Origin: an uncultured Propionivibrio sp.
GTDB lineage: Bacteria; Pseudomonadota; Gammaproteobacteria; Burkholderiales; Rhodocyclaceae
Assembly (NCBI RefSeq): GCF_963666255.1
Contig: NZ_OY762656.1
Location: 868,001-932,000 of the forward strand
DNA length: 64,000 nucleotides
Direction: 5' to 3'
The notes below the pieces were generated by a model. It saw nothing but the letters and a program-made list of their open reading frames with translations, did no database searches and had not been told where the DNA came from. Positions 17,351 to 25,834 of this stretch are shown in pieces. The first letter of the stretch is position 1; the number at the start of each line of letters is the position of its first letter. Both the position numbers and the translations under genes were made by a program.

Positions 17351-18339
17351 TCCGATCCATCCTTCTTGCCCTGGCGGTCCTCGTCTTGCCGTCAATGGCG
17401 TCGGCCGACACCGCCGCCGACACCCGGGTCAGCATCGTCTTCGTCGGCGACATCATGCTGGCAGACACGCCCGGCAAAGTCATACGGCATGGCGGCGACC
17501 CGTTCGGCCCGGTTGCCTCTCTACTTACCGCCGCGGATATCCGGATCGGAAACCTCGAATGCACGGTCGCCCAAGGTGGCCGGCCGGTGGACGGCAAGGT
17601 CGTGACATTGCGCGCGCACCCCCGCGTGCTCAAGGTAGTTGGCCGCCATTTCGACGGCGTCAGCGTCGCCAACAATCACTCCGGCGATTTCGGCCCGGCC
17701 GCGTTCGCCGAGATGATCGGGCATCTGGAACGCTCCGGCATCAGCTTTTTCGGCGGCGGACGCAACCTCGCCGACGCCCATCGCCCGCTGATCGTCGAGC
17801 GACGCGGCATCCGCATCGCTTTTATCGGCTACAACGAATTCATGCCGCGCCGCTTCGAAGCCGACGAAGACAAGGCTGGCATCGCCTGGAGCGAAGACGC
17901 GCAGGTCCGCTTCGACATCGCCGATGCCCGGCAACGCCATCATGCTGACGTCGTCATACCGGTCATGCACTGGGGATGGGAGAACGAGCCGGTCGCCAAT
18001 GACCGGCAGCGCACGCTGGCGCACCTGATGATCGACGCTGGCGCCGACGCCGTGGTGGGTGGCCACCCGCATGTCGTCCAGGACACGGAAATTTATCGCG
18101 GCAAACCCGTTTTCTACAGTCTCGGCAACTTCGTTTTCGACGGATTCGACCGACCCGAAAACAATACCGGCTGGATTCTCCGACTCGAGGTCGATCGACA
18201 CGGACCGCAGGCATGGCGGATCGACCCGGTCCGGATCGATGCCAAGGGAATACCGCACCCCGGCACCGATACGGCGACGTGCTGGCGTGCCGGAATGGCT
18301 GGCACGGCGCCTTGCGATGCGCGCAGCCCGGCGCAATGA
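17347..18339 (+). CDS. CapA family protein (poly-gamma-glutamate synthesis-type metallophosphatase fold)
   Basis: A 330-residue exported protein with a cleavable signal peptide (about residues 1-20, ending SMASA). It has the CapA motifs: FVGDIMLAD, GNLECTVA, VANNHSGDFG, HWGWEN and GGHPHVVQDTEIYRGKPV followed by YSLGNFVFD. CapA proteins take part in capsule or poly-gamma-glutamate handling, but many Gram-negative homologues are unassigned, and no capBC genes are nearby. It starts at GTG 17347, overlapping the previous gene by 4 nt. Confidence 0.88.
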   Translation: MIRSILLALAVLVLPSMASADTAADTRVSIVFVGDIMLADTPGKVIRHGGDPFGPVASLLTAADIRIGNLECTVAQGGRPVDGKVVTLRAHPRVLKVVGRHFDGVSVANNHSGDFGPAAFAEMIGHLERSGISFFGGGRNLADAHRPLIVERRGIRIAFIGYNEFMPRRFEADEDKAGIAWSEDAQVRFDIADARQRHHADVVIPVMHWGWENEPVANDRQRTLAHLMIDAGADAVVGGHPHVVQDTEIYRGKPVFYSLGNFVFDGFDRPENNTGWILRLEVDRHGPQAWRIDPVRIDAKGIPHPGTDTATCWRAGMAGTAPCDARSPAQ

Positions 18340-18346
18340 CGATGCG

Positions 18347-18682
18347 TTACAACTTTTCGGACGGCAGGTAGTCGTCGCGAACCGGCGAAAAAACCTCGAT
18401 CGCCACCGAATCTTCGAGAATTTCGGCCCGATGTTCGACGTCTCCGGGAATGCACCAACTGTCGCCGGGACCGGCGACAAAGGAGTCGCCGCCGATAGTC
18501 AGGCGAATCTTGCCGGAAACCAGGTAGCCCGTTTGTTCGTGAATATGCGAATGCGCGGGCAACTGGGCGCCGGCAGTCAGCCTGAATTCGGAGAGCAAGG
18601 TTTTCTCGCCGAATACCAACGTCTTGAGAAGTATCCCCGGCAGCGCCGATTTGTAGGACTCTCCACTCGCCGCATTAAACAT
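18347..18682 (-). CDS. Small cupin-domain protein
   Basis: A 111-residue single-domain cupin. The first motif is PAHSHIHEQTGYLVSGKIRLTIGG (shown here only in part: HSHIHEQTGY, with metal ligands His, His and Glu) and the second is PGDSWCIPGDVEHRAEI (His ligand). It should bind a divalent metal; cupins of this size range from regulators of small-molecule pathways to dioxygenase-like enzymes. CGGAGG precedes the ATG. It lies 15 bp downstream of the small monooxygenase gene, so they are probably an operon. Confidence 0.85.
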   Translation of the reverse strand: MFNAASGESYKSALPGILLKTLVFGEKTLLSEFRLTAGAQLPAHSHIHEQTGYLVSGKIRLTIGGDSFVAGPGDSWCIPGDVEHRAEILEDSVAIEVFSPVRDDYLPSEKL

Positions 18683-18697
18683 CGCAAGCCTCCGGAC

Positions 18698-19003
18698 TTA
18701 TGCGTTTTGCAAAATCTTGAGCGACACCTTTTCCAGCATGCCCTTGACCTGTTCGCCGTAGGCAAGCATGTGCGGCGCCACCGAGTGGGCCTTGAGGGCC
18801 TCAAGGCTCTCCCATTTCTCGATCACGGTGACGACGCACGCATTCTTGTCCTGGGTCGAAATATCGGTCACCAGGTCGATCGCCGGCACGTACTCGATGC
18901 AACCATCCTCCTGAAGCACGTTTGGCACGTTGGCCTTGAATATCCCGATGAACTCGGCCAGGTAGCCTTCCTTGATGTACAACGACGCCAAGACATGAAC
19001 CAT
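18698..19003 (-). CDS. Antibiotic biosynthesis monooxygenase (ABM) family protein, quinol monooxygenase-like
   Basis: A 101-residue ferredoxin-like fold protein. It starts MVHVLASLYIKEGYLAEF and contains the GCIEY strand and VIEKWESLEALKAH, typical of YgiN-like cofactor-free monooxygenases acting on quinols or as heme-degrading relatives. The start at 19003 follows GAGGAGAG. It is paired with a cupin gene, an arrangement that suggests small aromatic or quinone chemistry, though this is inference. Confidence 0.83.
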   Translation of the reverse strand: MVHVLASLYIKEGYLAEFIGIFKANVPNVLQEDGCIEYVPAIDLVTDISTQDKNACVVTVIEKWESLEALKAHSVAPHMLAYGEQVKGMLEKVSLKILQNA

Positions 19004-19194
19004 GGTGACTCTCCTCATCAATGAACAAGAGACGCGGACCTGCGCACCGTCGAATGGTGCCAACGCGTCGCAGCCGTTCATTCTAGCCGGAATGCCCTAG
19101 TCGAAATGCATCAGATGTCATAGACCGAAACATCGGCCCGGGAGACCGTTGTCACTATAACAACAACGGCGAGCCCATCCGCCTTCTGGCGGAT

Positions 19195-19224
19195 AACAAA
19201 AAGCCAACCGTTTCCGGTTGGCTT
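19195..19224 (-). terminator. Rho-independent terminator of tRNA-Gly
   Basis: A perfect 10-bp stem (AAGCCAACCG with CGGTTGGCTT, 4-nt loop) is followed on the minus strand by TTTTGTT. It lies 16 nt beyond the tRNA 3' end. On the plus strand a shorter TTCTT follows, so weak bidirectional action is possible. Confidence 0.85.
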
Positions 19225-19239
19225 TCTTGGTGTTCAAAC

Positions 19240-19313
19240 TGGAGCGGGCGATGGGAATCGAACCCACGGCACAAGCTTGGGAAGCTTGGGTATTACCATT
19301 ATACGACGCCCGC
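19240..19313 (-). tRNA. tRNA-Gly (anticodon CCC)
   Basis: The minus strand folds as a complete cloverleaf: acceptor GCGGGCG paired with CGCCCGC, a D arm with TATAATGGTAATA, an anticodon stem CAAGC/GCTTG around the loop TTCCCAA (anticodon CCC, reading GGG), a T arm GGGTTCGATTCCC, and an encoded CCA end. The discriminator base is T, as is normal for bacterial tRNA-Gly. Confidence 0.95.
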
Positions 19314-19322
19314 GAAGCCGCT

Positions 19323-19351
19323 ATTCTAAGGGCTCCGCGCCTAGGATTCAA
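19323..19351 (-). promoter_or_regulatory. Sigma-70 promoter for tRNA-Gly, overlapping the purT 3' end
   Basis: On the minus strand, -35 TTGAAT (19346-19351) and -10 TAGAAT (19323-19328) are exactly 17 bp apart. The -35 box lies in the last codons of purT and the spacer covers its stop. A GC-rich discriminator follows. Transcription would start near 19316, about 3 nt before the mature tRNA. Confidence 0.6.
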
Positions 19352-20579
19352 TCGGCTTGACGCGGCTCGCCGCCAGTTTTGCCCGCTGACGTGCTTCATC
19401 GGTCGTCACCGCGGTCGCCACGGCAACGCCCATGCGACGCTTCTTGAAACTTTCGGGCTTGCCGAACAGGCGCAGATCGGTGTCCGGCACAGCCAACGCT
19501 TCGGCAACCCCGGAGAAGGCAATCGCCGTCGCATCGACGCCGCCGTAGATCACCGCCGAAGCACCCGGCGCGCGCAGCGAAACATCCACCGGCAGGCCGA
19601 GAATCGCGCGGGCATGCAATTCAAATTCGGAGAAACGCTGCGAAGCAAGCGTCACCAGGCCGGTGTCATGCGGCCGCGGGCTGACCTCGGAGAACCAGAC
19701 CTGATCGCCTCGCACGAACAGTTCGACACCGAACAGTCCGCGTCCGCCCAGATTTGCCGTGACCGCCGCCGCGATTTCCCGCGCCTTCTCCAGCGCCACC
19801 GGGCTCATCGCCTGCGGCTGCCAGGATTCGACATAGTCGCCGCTGACCTGAAGATGACCGACCGGCGCACAGAAATGCGTCTCGATCGCACCGCTGGCAC
19901 CGACCGCTCGTACCGTCAGTAAGGTAATTTCGTACTCGAAATCGATGAAGCCCTCGACGATGACGCGCCCGCGGCTCACCCGCCCACCCTGCATGGCGTA
20001 GTCCCAGGCTTTGGCCACGTCCTGCGGGCCGCGCAACAGCGACTGGCCCTTACCCGAAGAAGACATTGTCGGTTTGACGAGACAGGGATAGCCGATGCCA
20101 GCATCGATCGCCGCCTGCAGTTCATCCAGCGAACTGGCAAAGGCGTACGGCGAAGTCGGCATCCCCAACTCCTCAGCCACCAGACGGCGAATGCCTTCGC
20201 GATCCATTGTCAGGCGCGTCGCGCGCGCCGTCGGGATGACTTCCGCCAAGCCCTCTTGCTCAATCTCGAGCAGAAGATCGGTTGCGATCGCCTCGATCTC
20301 CGGCACCACAAGATGCGGCCGCTCCAGCTCGATGACCGCCCGCAAAGCGGCAGCATCGGTCATCGAAACGACATGCGAACGGTGTGCGACTTGCATGCCA
20401 GGTGCATTGTCATAACGATCGACGGCAATCGTCTCGATACCCAGGCGCTGCAACGCGATGATGACTTCCTTGCCGAGCTCGCCGGCCCCCAGCAGCATGA
20501 CCCGGGTTGCCGAACGCGACAAGGGCGTCCCCAACGCGGTAACAGGTTGAAGACGCGGACCGATAGGAGTCGTGGCCAT
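19341..20579 (-). CDS. purT: Formate-dependent phosphoribosylglycinamide formyltransferase
   Basis: A 412-residue ATP-grasp enzyme that uses formate and ATP to formylate glycinamide ribonucleotide in purine synthesis, bypassing folate-dependent PurN. Features are [20 protein letters not shown] at the N-terminus, the [14 protein letters not shown]-grasp loop, [11 protein letters not shown], and [12 protein letters not shown] for metal and substrate binding. Length is normal (E. coli 392). The tRNA-Gly gene follows within 30 bp. Confidence 0.96.
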   Translation of the reverse strand: MATTPIGPRLQPVTALGTPLSRSATRVMLLGAGELGKEVIIALQRLGIETIAVDRYDNAPGMQVAHRSHVVSMTDAAALRAVIELERPHLVVPEIEAIATDLLLEIEQEGLAEVIPTARATRLTMDREGIRRLVAEELGMPTSPYAFASSLDELQAAIDAGIGYPCLVKPTMSSSGKGQSLLRGPQDVAKAWDYAMQGGRVSRGRVIVEGFIDFEYEITLLTVRAVGASGAIETHFCAPVGHLQVSGDYVESWQPQAMSPVALEKAREIAAAVTANLGGRGLFGVELFVRGDQVWFSEVSPRPHDTGLVTLASQRFSEFELHARAILGLPVDVSLRAPGASAVIYGGVDATAIAFSGVAEALAVPDTDLRLFGKPESFKKRRMGVAVATAVTTDEARQRAKLAASRVKPIES

Positions 20580-20671
20580 GGCAGGTTCCAGAAGACGGTG
20601 AACGAAGAAGGCGGATTTTACCAGCCTGTGACATGGACTGCCCGGTCACGCCGCCGCCTGGCGGCATATGC

Positions 20672-21277
20672 TCAACGCAAGTCCGCGACGAGCGCCTTCA
20701 ATCCGTGCCCGCGCGCCGCAATCCGGGCGCGCTCGCGGTACTGCCGCAGCTTGTCGCAGGCCGGCACCGCCGGCGGCTTCTCGGCGGCCTCGCCGACACC
20801 GGGATGATAGACCGGCATCATCGGCCCGCCATGGGAACGTCGCCAATCGCCGACATGAATCTTGCCTTGTGCGACGAGCGCCGCCAGATAGCCGCTGTTC
20901 TTGACCGTATTGATTGACAGGCCGGAATACTGCGCAATCTCGCGGTAGGTCAGCGGACCGAAACGGCGCAGGGTCTCGGCGATGCGCACCATGCCAGGAG
21001 CATCACGGTTGCTGTCATCGACACGCGGCCGCTTGACGTCTTCCTGATCACCGAGACTGTAGAGTGGCGTGGAGAACCGGCCATTGACCTGGCGCCAGCC
21101 GCTGATGAAGAGACATCCGCGTACCCTGAGCGCCTTGATGTATCCGCCGCATGCCAGCGTCGTCATGCCGACAAAGGCCTCCGCCGAAATGTCGGACACC
21201 GACATATTCGGTTTCTTTTCGAGCACGCGCAAAATGCGCTGCATGGCCTGGCTGGTATGTGGATCGGGCGTTTTCAT
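20672..21277 (-). CDS. Hypothetical protein with two related winged-helix-like domains
   Basis: A 201-residue protein of unknown function. Two halves resemble each other. Residues about 12-75 run from MQRILRVLEKKPNMSVSDIS to FISGWRQ...STPLYSLG, and residues about 95-160 run from MVRIAETLRRFGPLTYREIA to VGDWRRSHGG...MPVYHPG. Each looks like a helix-turn-helix with a wing. The C-terminus is basic. It is probably a DNA-binding regulator, possibly of phage-type origin, but no target is visible and its codon use is like its neighbours. Confidence 0.6.
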   Translation of the reverse strand: MKTPDPHTSQAMQRILRVLEKKPNMSVSDISAEAFVGMTTLACGGYIKALRVRGCLFISGWRQVNGRFSTPLYSLGDQEDVKRPRVDDSNRDAPGMVRIAETLRRFGPLTYREIAQYSGLSINTVKNSGYLAALVAQGKIHVGDWRRSHGGPMMPVYHPGVGEAAEKPPAVPACDKLRQYRERARIAARGHGLKALVADLR

Positions 21278-21398
21278 GCCGCTACGCTATCAGAGCTGAT
21301 TGTCCATGACAACCACCGGGCACCGGCACAGCGTCATAAACCCCCCAAAGGCGCAAGAAACGGCGCGGATTCAGCCGACCCCGGTATAATCCGCCTCC

Positions 21399-22808
21399 GT
21401 GGAACACGATGAACTTTACCGAACCCCGACGTCCCGTCTTGCCAGCGTCCTGAAACGCTGGCGCGATCGCGCGCGCCACCTTCCGGCGCTCGAAGAAATC
21501 CGCGGCATGGTCGTTCCGGCTGATGCCATTTCGATTCTGCCCGATCCGGCGGCGTTCCGTGAAACGCTTCTGGCACAAATCGCCAACGCCCGGAAGCGTA
21601 TTCTGATCGCCGCCTTGTACCTGCAGGATGACGACGCCGGACGGGAAATCCTGGCCGCACTTTACGCCGCCCGCGCCGCACACCCGGAGATCGAGATCGC
21701 GGTCTTTGTCGACTGGCACCGTGCGCAACGAGGGCTGATCGGCAAGAAGAAATCCGCCGGCAATGCCGCTTTATACCGCGCCGAAGCCGAACGACTCGGC
21801 CCGGGCGTCACCGTCTACGGCGTTCCCGTCCAACGGCGCGAACTGCTCGGCGTGCTCCACCTGAAAGGCTTCGTTTTCGACGACACCGTTCTCTACAGCG
21901 GCGCCAGCCTCAACGACGTTTACCTGCAACGACACGGGCGTTACCGGCTTGATCGCTACCATCTGATCCAGCACCGCGAACTCGCGGACTGCATGGCGCG
22001 TCTGCTGACAGAGACGATCGTCCCTCATCCGGCGGTGCACGCGCTCGACAAGCCGGATACGCCAGCGACGGCACGCTTGAAACCGGCGATTGCCGACCTG
22101 AGGCGAACGCTTGCCGCGGCACGCTACCGATTCAACGCAGCGACGCCAGCCGACTCGGACGTCAGCATCACCCCCCTGATCGGCTTGGGACTCCGGCACA
22201 ACGAACTGAATCGCGTGCTCCTGCAACTGGTCCTGCAGGCGCGAAGCCAGCTGACGCTCTTCACCCCGTACTTCAACCTCCCGGGCTCGCTGCAGCGCGC
22301 ACTGCGCCGGGCAATTCGCGCGGGGTGCCGCATCACGATCGTGCTCGGCGACAAGACAGCCAACGACTTCTACATTCCACCGACCGAACCATTCAAGACG
22401 ATCGGCGCACTGCCCTATCTTTACGAAGCCAACCTGCGCCGTTTCTGCAAACGTCATCAGCGCGCCATTGCTACCGGCATGCTCAACGTGCATATCTGGA
22501 AGGACGGCGACAATACTTTCCATCTCAAAGGCATGATCGCCGATGAAGAGCGCATCCTGCTGACAGGAAACAATCTCAATCCGCGCGCCTGGCGACTGGA
22601 CCTGGAAAACGGCCTGCTGATCCACGACCCGAACCACCTGCTGGCAGGGCAGCATCAGAGCGAACTCGACCGCATCCTCACCAATACGGTCCGCCTTGCC
22701 CGCTACGACGCACTCGAGACGGTTGATCACTATCCACCACCGGTACAACGGCTGATTCGGCGCCTCGCCCGCATCCGCGCCGACCGGCTGATCAACCAGA
22801 TGTTATAG
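21399..22808 (+). CDS. pssA: CDP-diacylglycerol-serine O-phosphatidyltransferase, phospholipase D type
   Basis: A 469-residue PLD-superfamily protein like E. coli PssA, which makes phosphatidylserine from CDP-diacylglycerol and serine. The two HKD half-sites are visible: HLKGFVFDDTVLYSGASLND and HLKGMIADEERILLTGNNLN (each HxK followed by S or N residues). It starts at GTG 21399. The 3' end overlaps the convergent histidine kinase by 6 nt. Confidence 0.93.
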   Translation: MEHDELYRTPTSRLASVLKRWRDRARHLPALEEIRGMVVPADAISILPDPAAFRETLLAQIANARKRILIAALYLQDDDAGREILAALYAARAAHPEIEIAVFVDWHRAQRGLIGKKKSAGNAALYRAEAERLGPGVTVYGVPVQRRELLGVLHLKGFVFDDTVLYSGASLNDVYLQRHGRYRLDRYHLIQHRELADCMARLLTETIVPHPAVHALDKPDTPATARLKPAIADLRRTLAAARYRFNAATPADSDVSITPLIGLGLRHNELNRVLLQLVLQARSQLTLFTPYFNLPGSLQRALRRAIRAGCRITIVLGDKTANDFYIPPTEPFKTIGALPYLYEANLRRFCKRHQRAIATGMLNVHIWKDGDNTFHLKGMIADEERILLTGNNLNPRAWRLDLENGLLIHDPNHLLAGQHQSELDRILTNTVRLARYDALETVDHYPPPVQRLIRRLARIRADRLINQML

Positions 22809-23943
22809 CGCTGTCATAGGCAGATAGACGCTGACGCGCAAACCGCCCTCCGGACGGTTCTCCGCCTTGATCTGGCCGCCATAGTTTTCGACGATCTGAC
22901 GCGCGATCACGAGCCCCAAGCCATGGCCGCTCACGCCACTCGTTCGCGCACCACGATAGAAGGGCTGAAAGATCTGCTCGGTTTCGCTGCTCAGCACGCC
23001 GGGGCCGCGGTCTTCCACCTGAACGCACGCGATATCGCCCCGAACGCTCAGGGACAGGCGAACCCATTTCCCGTCGGCTGCGTGCGTCATCGCATTGCGC
23101 AACAAGTTGTCGAAGACACGGTGCAATAACTCGGGATCGCCCATGACGCGAACCGCCGTCATGTCCCCCCCCCTCGAATTCGAGGGTAAACCTCTGCTGA
23201 GTCGCCTGCGGCTCGGCATCGGAAACGACATTGCCGAGCACCTCGGCAACAATGACCGGCTCGTCGACACGCTCAACCATCCCGGCTTCGAGACGCGACA
23301 GCGTCAACAACTCGCTGATGAGGCGATCCATCCGTTCCGACTCTCGTTCCAATCGCTGCAAGCAATCCTCTAGACGATCCGGCTGCTGGCGAGCAATGCC
23401 TATCACCGCCGTCAGTCGCGCCAGCGGCGCCCGCAGCTCATGCGACACGTCGAAAAGCAGACGGCGCTGACCTTCCATGAGGTGTGCCAGACGTGTCGCC
23501 ATATGATCGAACTCCTCGCACAGCTCGGTCAATTCGTCCTCACGACGCCCCATCGACGCCGCAAGCCCGGGCGACAGCTTGCCTCCGCCCGCCGCGCGCA
23601 ACGCGTCTTTCAAACGCCGAATCGGACGGGCGACATAGCTGGCCAAAAGCGCCGCGAACACCAGGCTGACGACCGCGCCGGCCAAGAGATGTTCGATCGG
23701 GAGTCTCGCTGGCCGCGGAATGAAGCCGGGCGGTGGAGGTCCCTCGGGCCGCCCCGAAGGCCCCCCCTCGGATTCAGGGCCGTGAAAGCGGACGTCGGGG
23801 GGAGGTGGCGGCGGATGATCGAAACCGTGAATCGGCTTGGTCGCCCAGATCGCCAAGCCAACCCCGACCACGGCAAGCAACTGCGCCAGAAAAAAGAAAC
23901 AGAGGAACTTCCAGTACAGACGACCGGGCCTGAAACGGGGCAT
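22803..23943 (-). pseudogene. CpxA-like sensor histidine kinase, reading frame broken at a 9-G run
   Basis: The N-terminal frame (ATG 23943) encodes TM1 (about residues 11-32), a short Pro-rich periplasmic loop with a PPPPPP run, TM2, HAMP, and the dimerisation box FDVSHELRAPLARL with the phospho-His. At about residue 257 the frame hits nine G's (23165-23173, C's on the plus strand). The ATPase half continues in another frame, with N box VFDNLLRNAMTH, G1 VEDRGPGV and G2 GHGLGLVIA, ending at 22803. Removing one G would give a normal kinase of about 377 residues. It could be a sequencing error, a real lesion or slippage-based switching. All catalytic motifs are intact on either side. Confidence 0.85.
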
Positions 23944-23956
23944 GTCCGCCCTCCCC

Positions 23957-24670
23957 TCAATCGATCAACAGCTGATAACCCTTGCGCAGCACGGCCTGGA
24001 TGCGCGGGCGGCCGTCGTTCAGCGGCGGCAGCTTCCGCCGGATGCTGCTCAAATGCACATCGATGCTGCGATCATAGCGCTGATGCGGGCGACCAAGCCC
24101 TTGTTCCGAGAGGGTGTCCTTGCTGACCACCTGCCCGGCCCGCTGAATCAGCACCTCAAGCAGGTTGAATTCGGCATTGGTGAGGTTGATATCCTGTTCG
24201 CCCCAGGAGATTTTTCGCCGGGCCGATCTCAGGACGAGCTCGCCAACACGGACCGTATCACTCTCGCCCTGCCTGCCTGTCTCGCCGAAAGCCAGCGTAC
24301 GCCGCAGGATCGCCCGCAAGCGGGCGCTGAGTTCGCGCGGCGTGCAGGGCTTCGGCACATAGTCATCGGCGCCGAGTTCCAACCCCTGAATACGACTTTC
24401 ATCGTCGCCACGTCCGGTCAGCATCAACACCGGGATGCTGCTTTTCGCCCGAATCCGCCGCAACACCTCGATACCACTTATCCCCGGCATCATCACATCG
24501 ACGACAGCGATATCAGGCAAGGGACCGGCAAACAGCATCTGAATCGCCGTTTCGCCGTCGTTTGCCTGCGACACGCGAAAGCCATCGCTGCGCAGGTAGA
24601 AATTCAGCAGCGATACCAATTCGACATCGTCATCGACCAGCAATACATGGGGAGCTTCAGTGGAATTCAT
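23957..24670 (-). CDS. CpxR-like OmpR-family response regulator
   Basis: A 237-residue regulator. The receiver has the acidic pair in LLVDDDVEL, phospho-acceptor Asp in VVDVMMPG, the switch Thr in MLTGRGDD and Lys in VPKPCTP. The C-terminal winged helix (LTNAEFNLLEVL...DRSIDVHLSSIRRKL) closely follows the CpxR pattern, including LG before the DR(S/A)ID stretch. It lies 13 bp upstream of the kinase in one operon and is divergent from the EF-hand gene. A GTAAA-N5-GTAAA box lies 42 nt before its start, suggesting autoregulation. Confidence 0.92.
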   Translation of the reverse strand: MNSTEAPHVLLVDDDVELVSLLNFYLRSDGFRVSQANDGETAIQMLFAGPLPDIAVVDVMMPGISGIEVLRRIRAKSSIPVLMLTGRGDDESRIQGLELGADDYVPKPCTPRELSARLRAILRRTLAFGETGRQGESDTVRVGELVLRSARRKISWGEQDINLTNAEFNLLEVLIQRAGQVVSKDTLSEQGLGRPHQRYDRSIDVHLSSIRRKLPPLNDGRPRIQAVLRKGYQLLID

Positions 24671-24711
24671 GACGGAATGATAACCAAGTCGATCGTTGAC
24701 GGGACGCGCTC

Positions 24712-24726
24712 TTTACGCGTATTTAC
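24712..24726 (-). promoter_or_regulatory. CpxR-type box before the response regulator
   Basis: Read on the minus strand this is GTAAA-TACGC-GTAAA, two direct 5-mers one helical turn apart. This is the form of the E. coli CpxR consensus GTAAA-N4-8-GTAAA. It fits the CpxR-like regulator encoded immediately downstream. It lies in the 345-bp divergent intergenic region (24671-25015), which holds no gene. Confidence 0.6.
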
Positions 24727-24889
24727 AGTCATAGGAAAAATCTTGCCGGGCGACCGGCAAAACACTGCATGTCGCGGATTATATTCGTATTTTTCCGACA
24801 AATCCGGACGCAAAAGACGTTCTTAACACGTCATCTTCGCCCTATCGCCGCTTCCCTGCGGAAATCGCCGTCAATGACAAGCGAATTCT

Positions 24890-24904
24890 TTACAGAACTT
24901 TTCA
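24890..24904 (-). promoter_or_regulatory. Imperfect second CpxR-type box before the EF-hand gene
   Basis: On the minus strand this is GAAAA-GTTCT-GTAAA, the same 10-bp periodicity as the box at 24712, with one half-site altered. It is about 112 nt upstream of the EF-hand start codon, a plausible activator position. It is supported only by similarity to the first box. Confidence 0.4.
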
Positions 24905-25015
24905 CCGCTTAACCCGGAACCGCCTTCGGCACGCCGGTTTCTGGCCGATATCTTGCCTATGGCATGTCGAACCGGCTGCGGCCGATTCATTTTCATTCAT
25001 ATTGAGGAGAATGCG

Positions 25016-25765
25016 ATGAGTTCCATCAGTGGCATTGGCAGTTACTACAACACAAGCAGCTATTTGAGCACGGCGAGTACGAAGCGGCCGAGCAGCGACG
25101 AAATTGCCAGCGATCTCTTTTCCGTACTCGACCGGTCGGGCAAGGGCTATATCGAAGAGAGCGACCTGGAATCCGCACTGTCGGGCCTCAGTTCCACATC
25201 CGGCACGACATCGAATGCCAGCGGACTCTTCTCGCAGCTCGACTCCGACGGTGACGGAAAAGTCACGGAGTCGGAGATGTCGGCAAGTCTGGCGAAACTC
25301 GCCGACCAGCTCGATGCCCAGTTCAATCAATCGCGCATGCAGAACGCGACGGGATCGATGCCGCCTCCGCCTCCGCCGCAGAACGACACCGGGTTCACCC
25401 AGGACGAACTGAAACAACAACTCTCGGAAATTAGCAGTGGCAGCAGTAGCAACGACAGCCAACGTGCCGACCTGATCAGCAACATCGTCAGCAACTTCAC
25501 TGCGGCCGACACCAACGGAAATGGCAAGGTGACTTTCGAGGAAGCCATGGCCTATCAGAAATCGACGACGAGCGCGACCTCATCGTCGACCAGCAGTTCA
25601 TCATCGACGTCGACCGGTTCCGACACCTCGAGCAATACTTCGAGCACCGGCACACAAAACGCCGATGCGCAGATGTTCCGGCAGTTGATGGATATCCTGC
25701 GGGTCTACGGCGATGGCACGAGTAACAGCAGCACGCGCAACTCACTGATATCGACGTTGGCCTGA
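25016..25765 (+). CDS. EF-hand calcium-binding protein (XopAW-like)
   Basis: A 249-residue protein with three EF-hand loops: DRSGKGYIEESD (about 39-50, degenerate), DSDGDGKVTESE (about 76-87, canonical) and DTNGNGKVTFEE (about 165-176, canonical). A run of six prolines follows Met115, and residues about 183-213 are almost all Ser and Thr, a flexible linker. There is no clear Sec signal peptide. Bacterial EF-hand proteins of this form are often annotated XopAW-like. It should bind calcium; its role is unknown. GAGGAG precedes ATG 25016. It is divergent from the CpxRA-like system, which probably regulates it. Confidence 0.85.
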   Translation: MSSISGIGSYYNTSSYLSTASTKRPSSDEIASDLFSVLDRSGKGYIEESDLESALSGLSSTSGTTSNASGLFSQLDSDGDGKVTESEMSASLAKLADQLDAQFNQSRMQNATGSMPPPPPPQNDTGFTQDELKQQLSEISSGSSSNDSQRADLISNIVSNFTAADTNGNGKVTFEEAMAYQKSTTSATSSSTSSSSSTSTGSDTSSNTSSTGTQNADAQMFRQLMDILRVYGDGTSNSSTRNSLISTLA

Positions 25766-25834
25766 TGGCGCAGAACGACTCCGGCTCGTGCGCGCGAGCC
25801 GGAGCGAAGACGCTCACCGTATGCAGCCCTCGGA

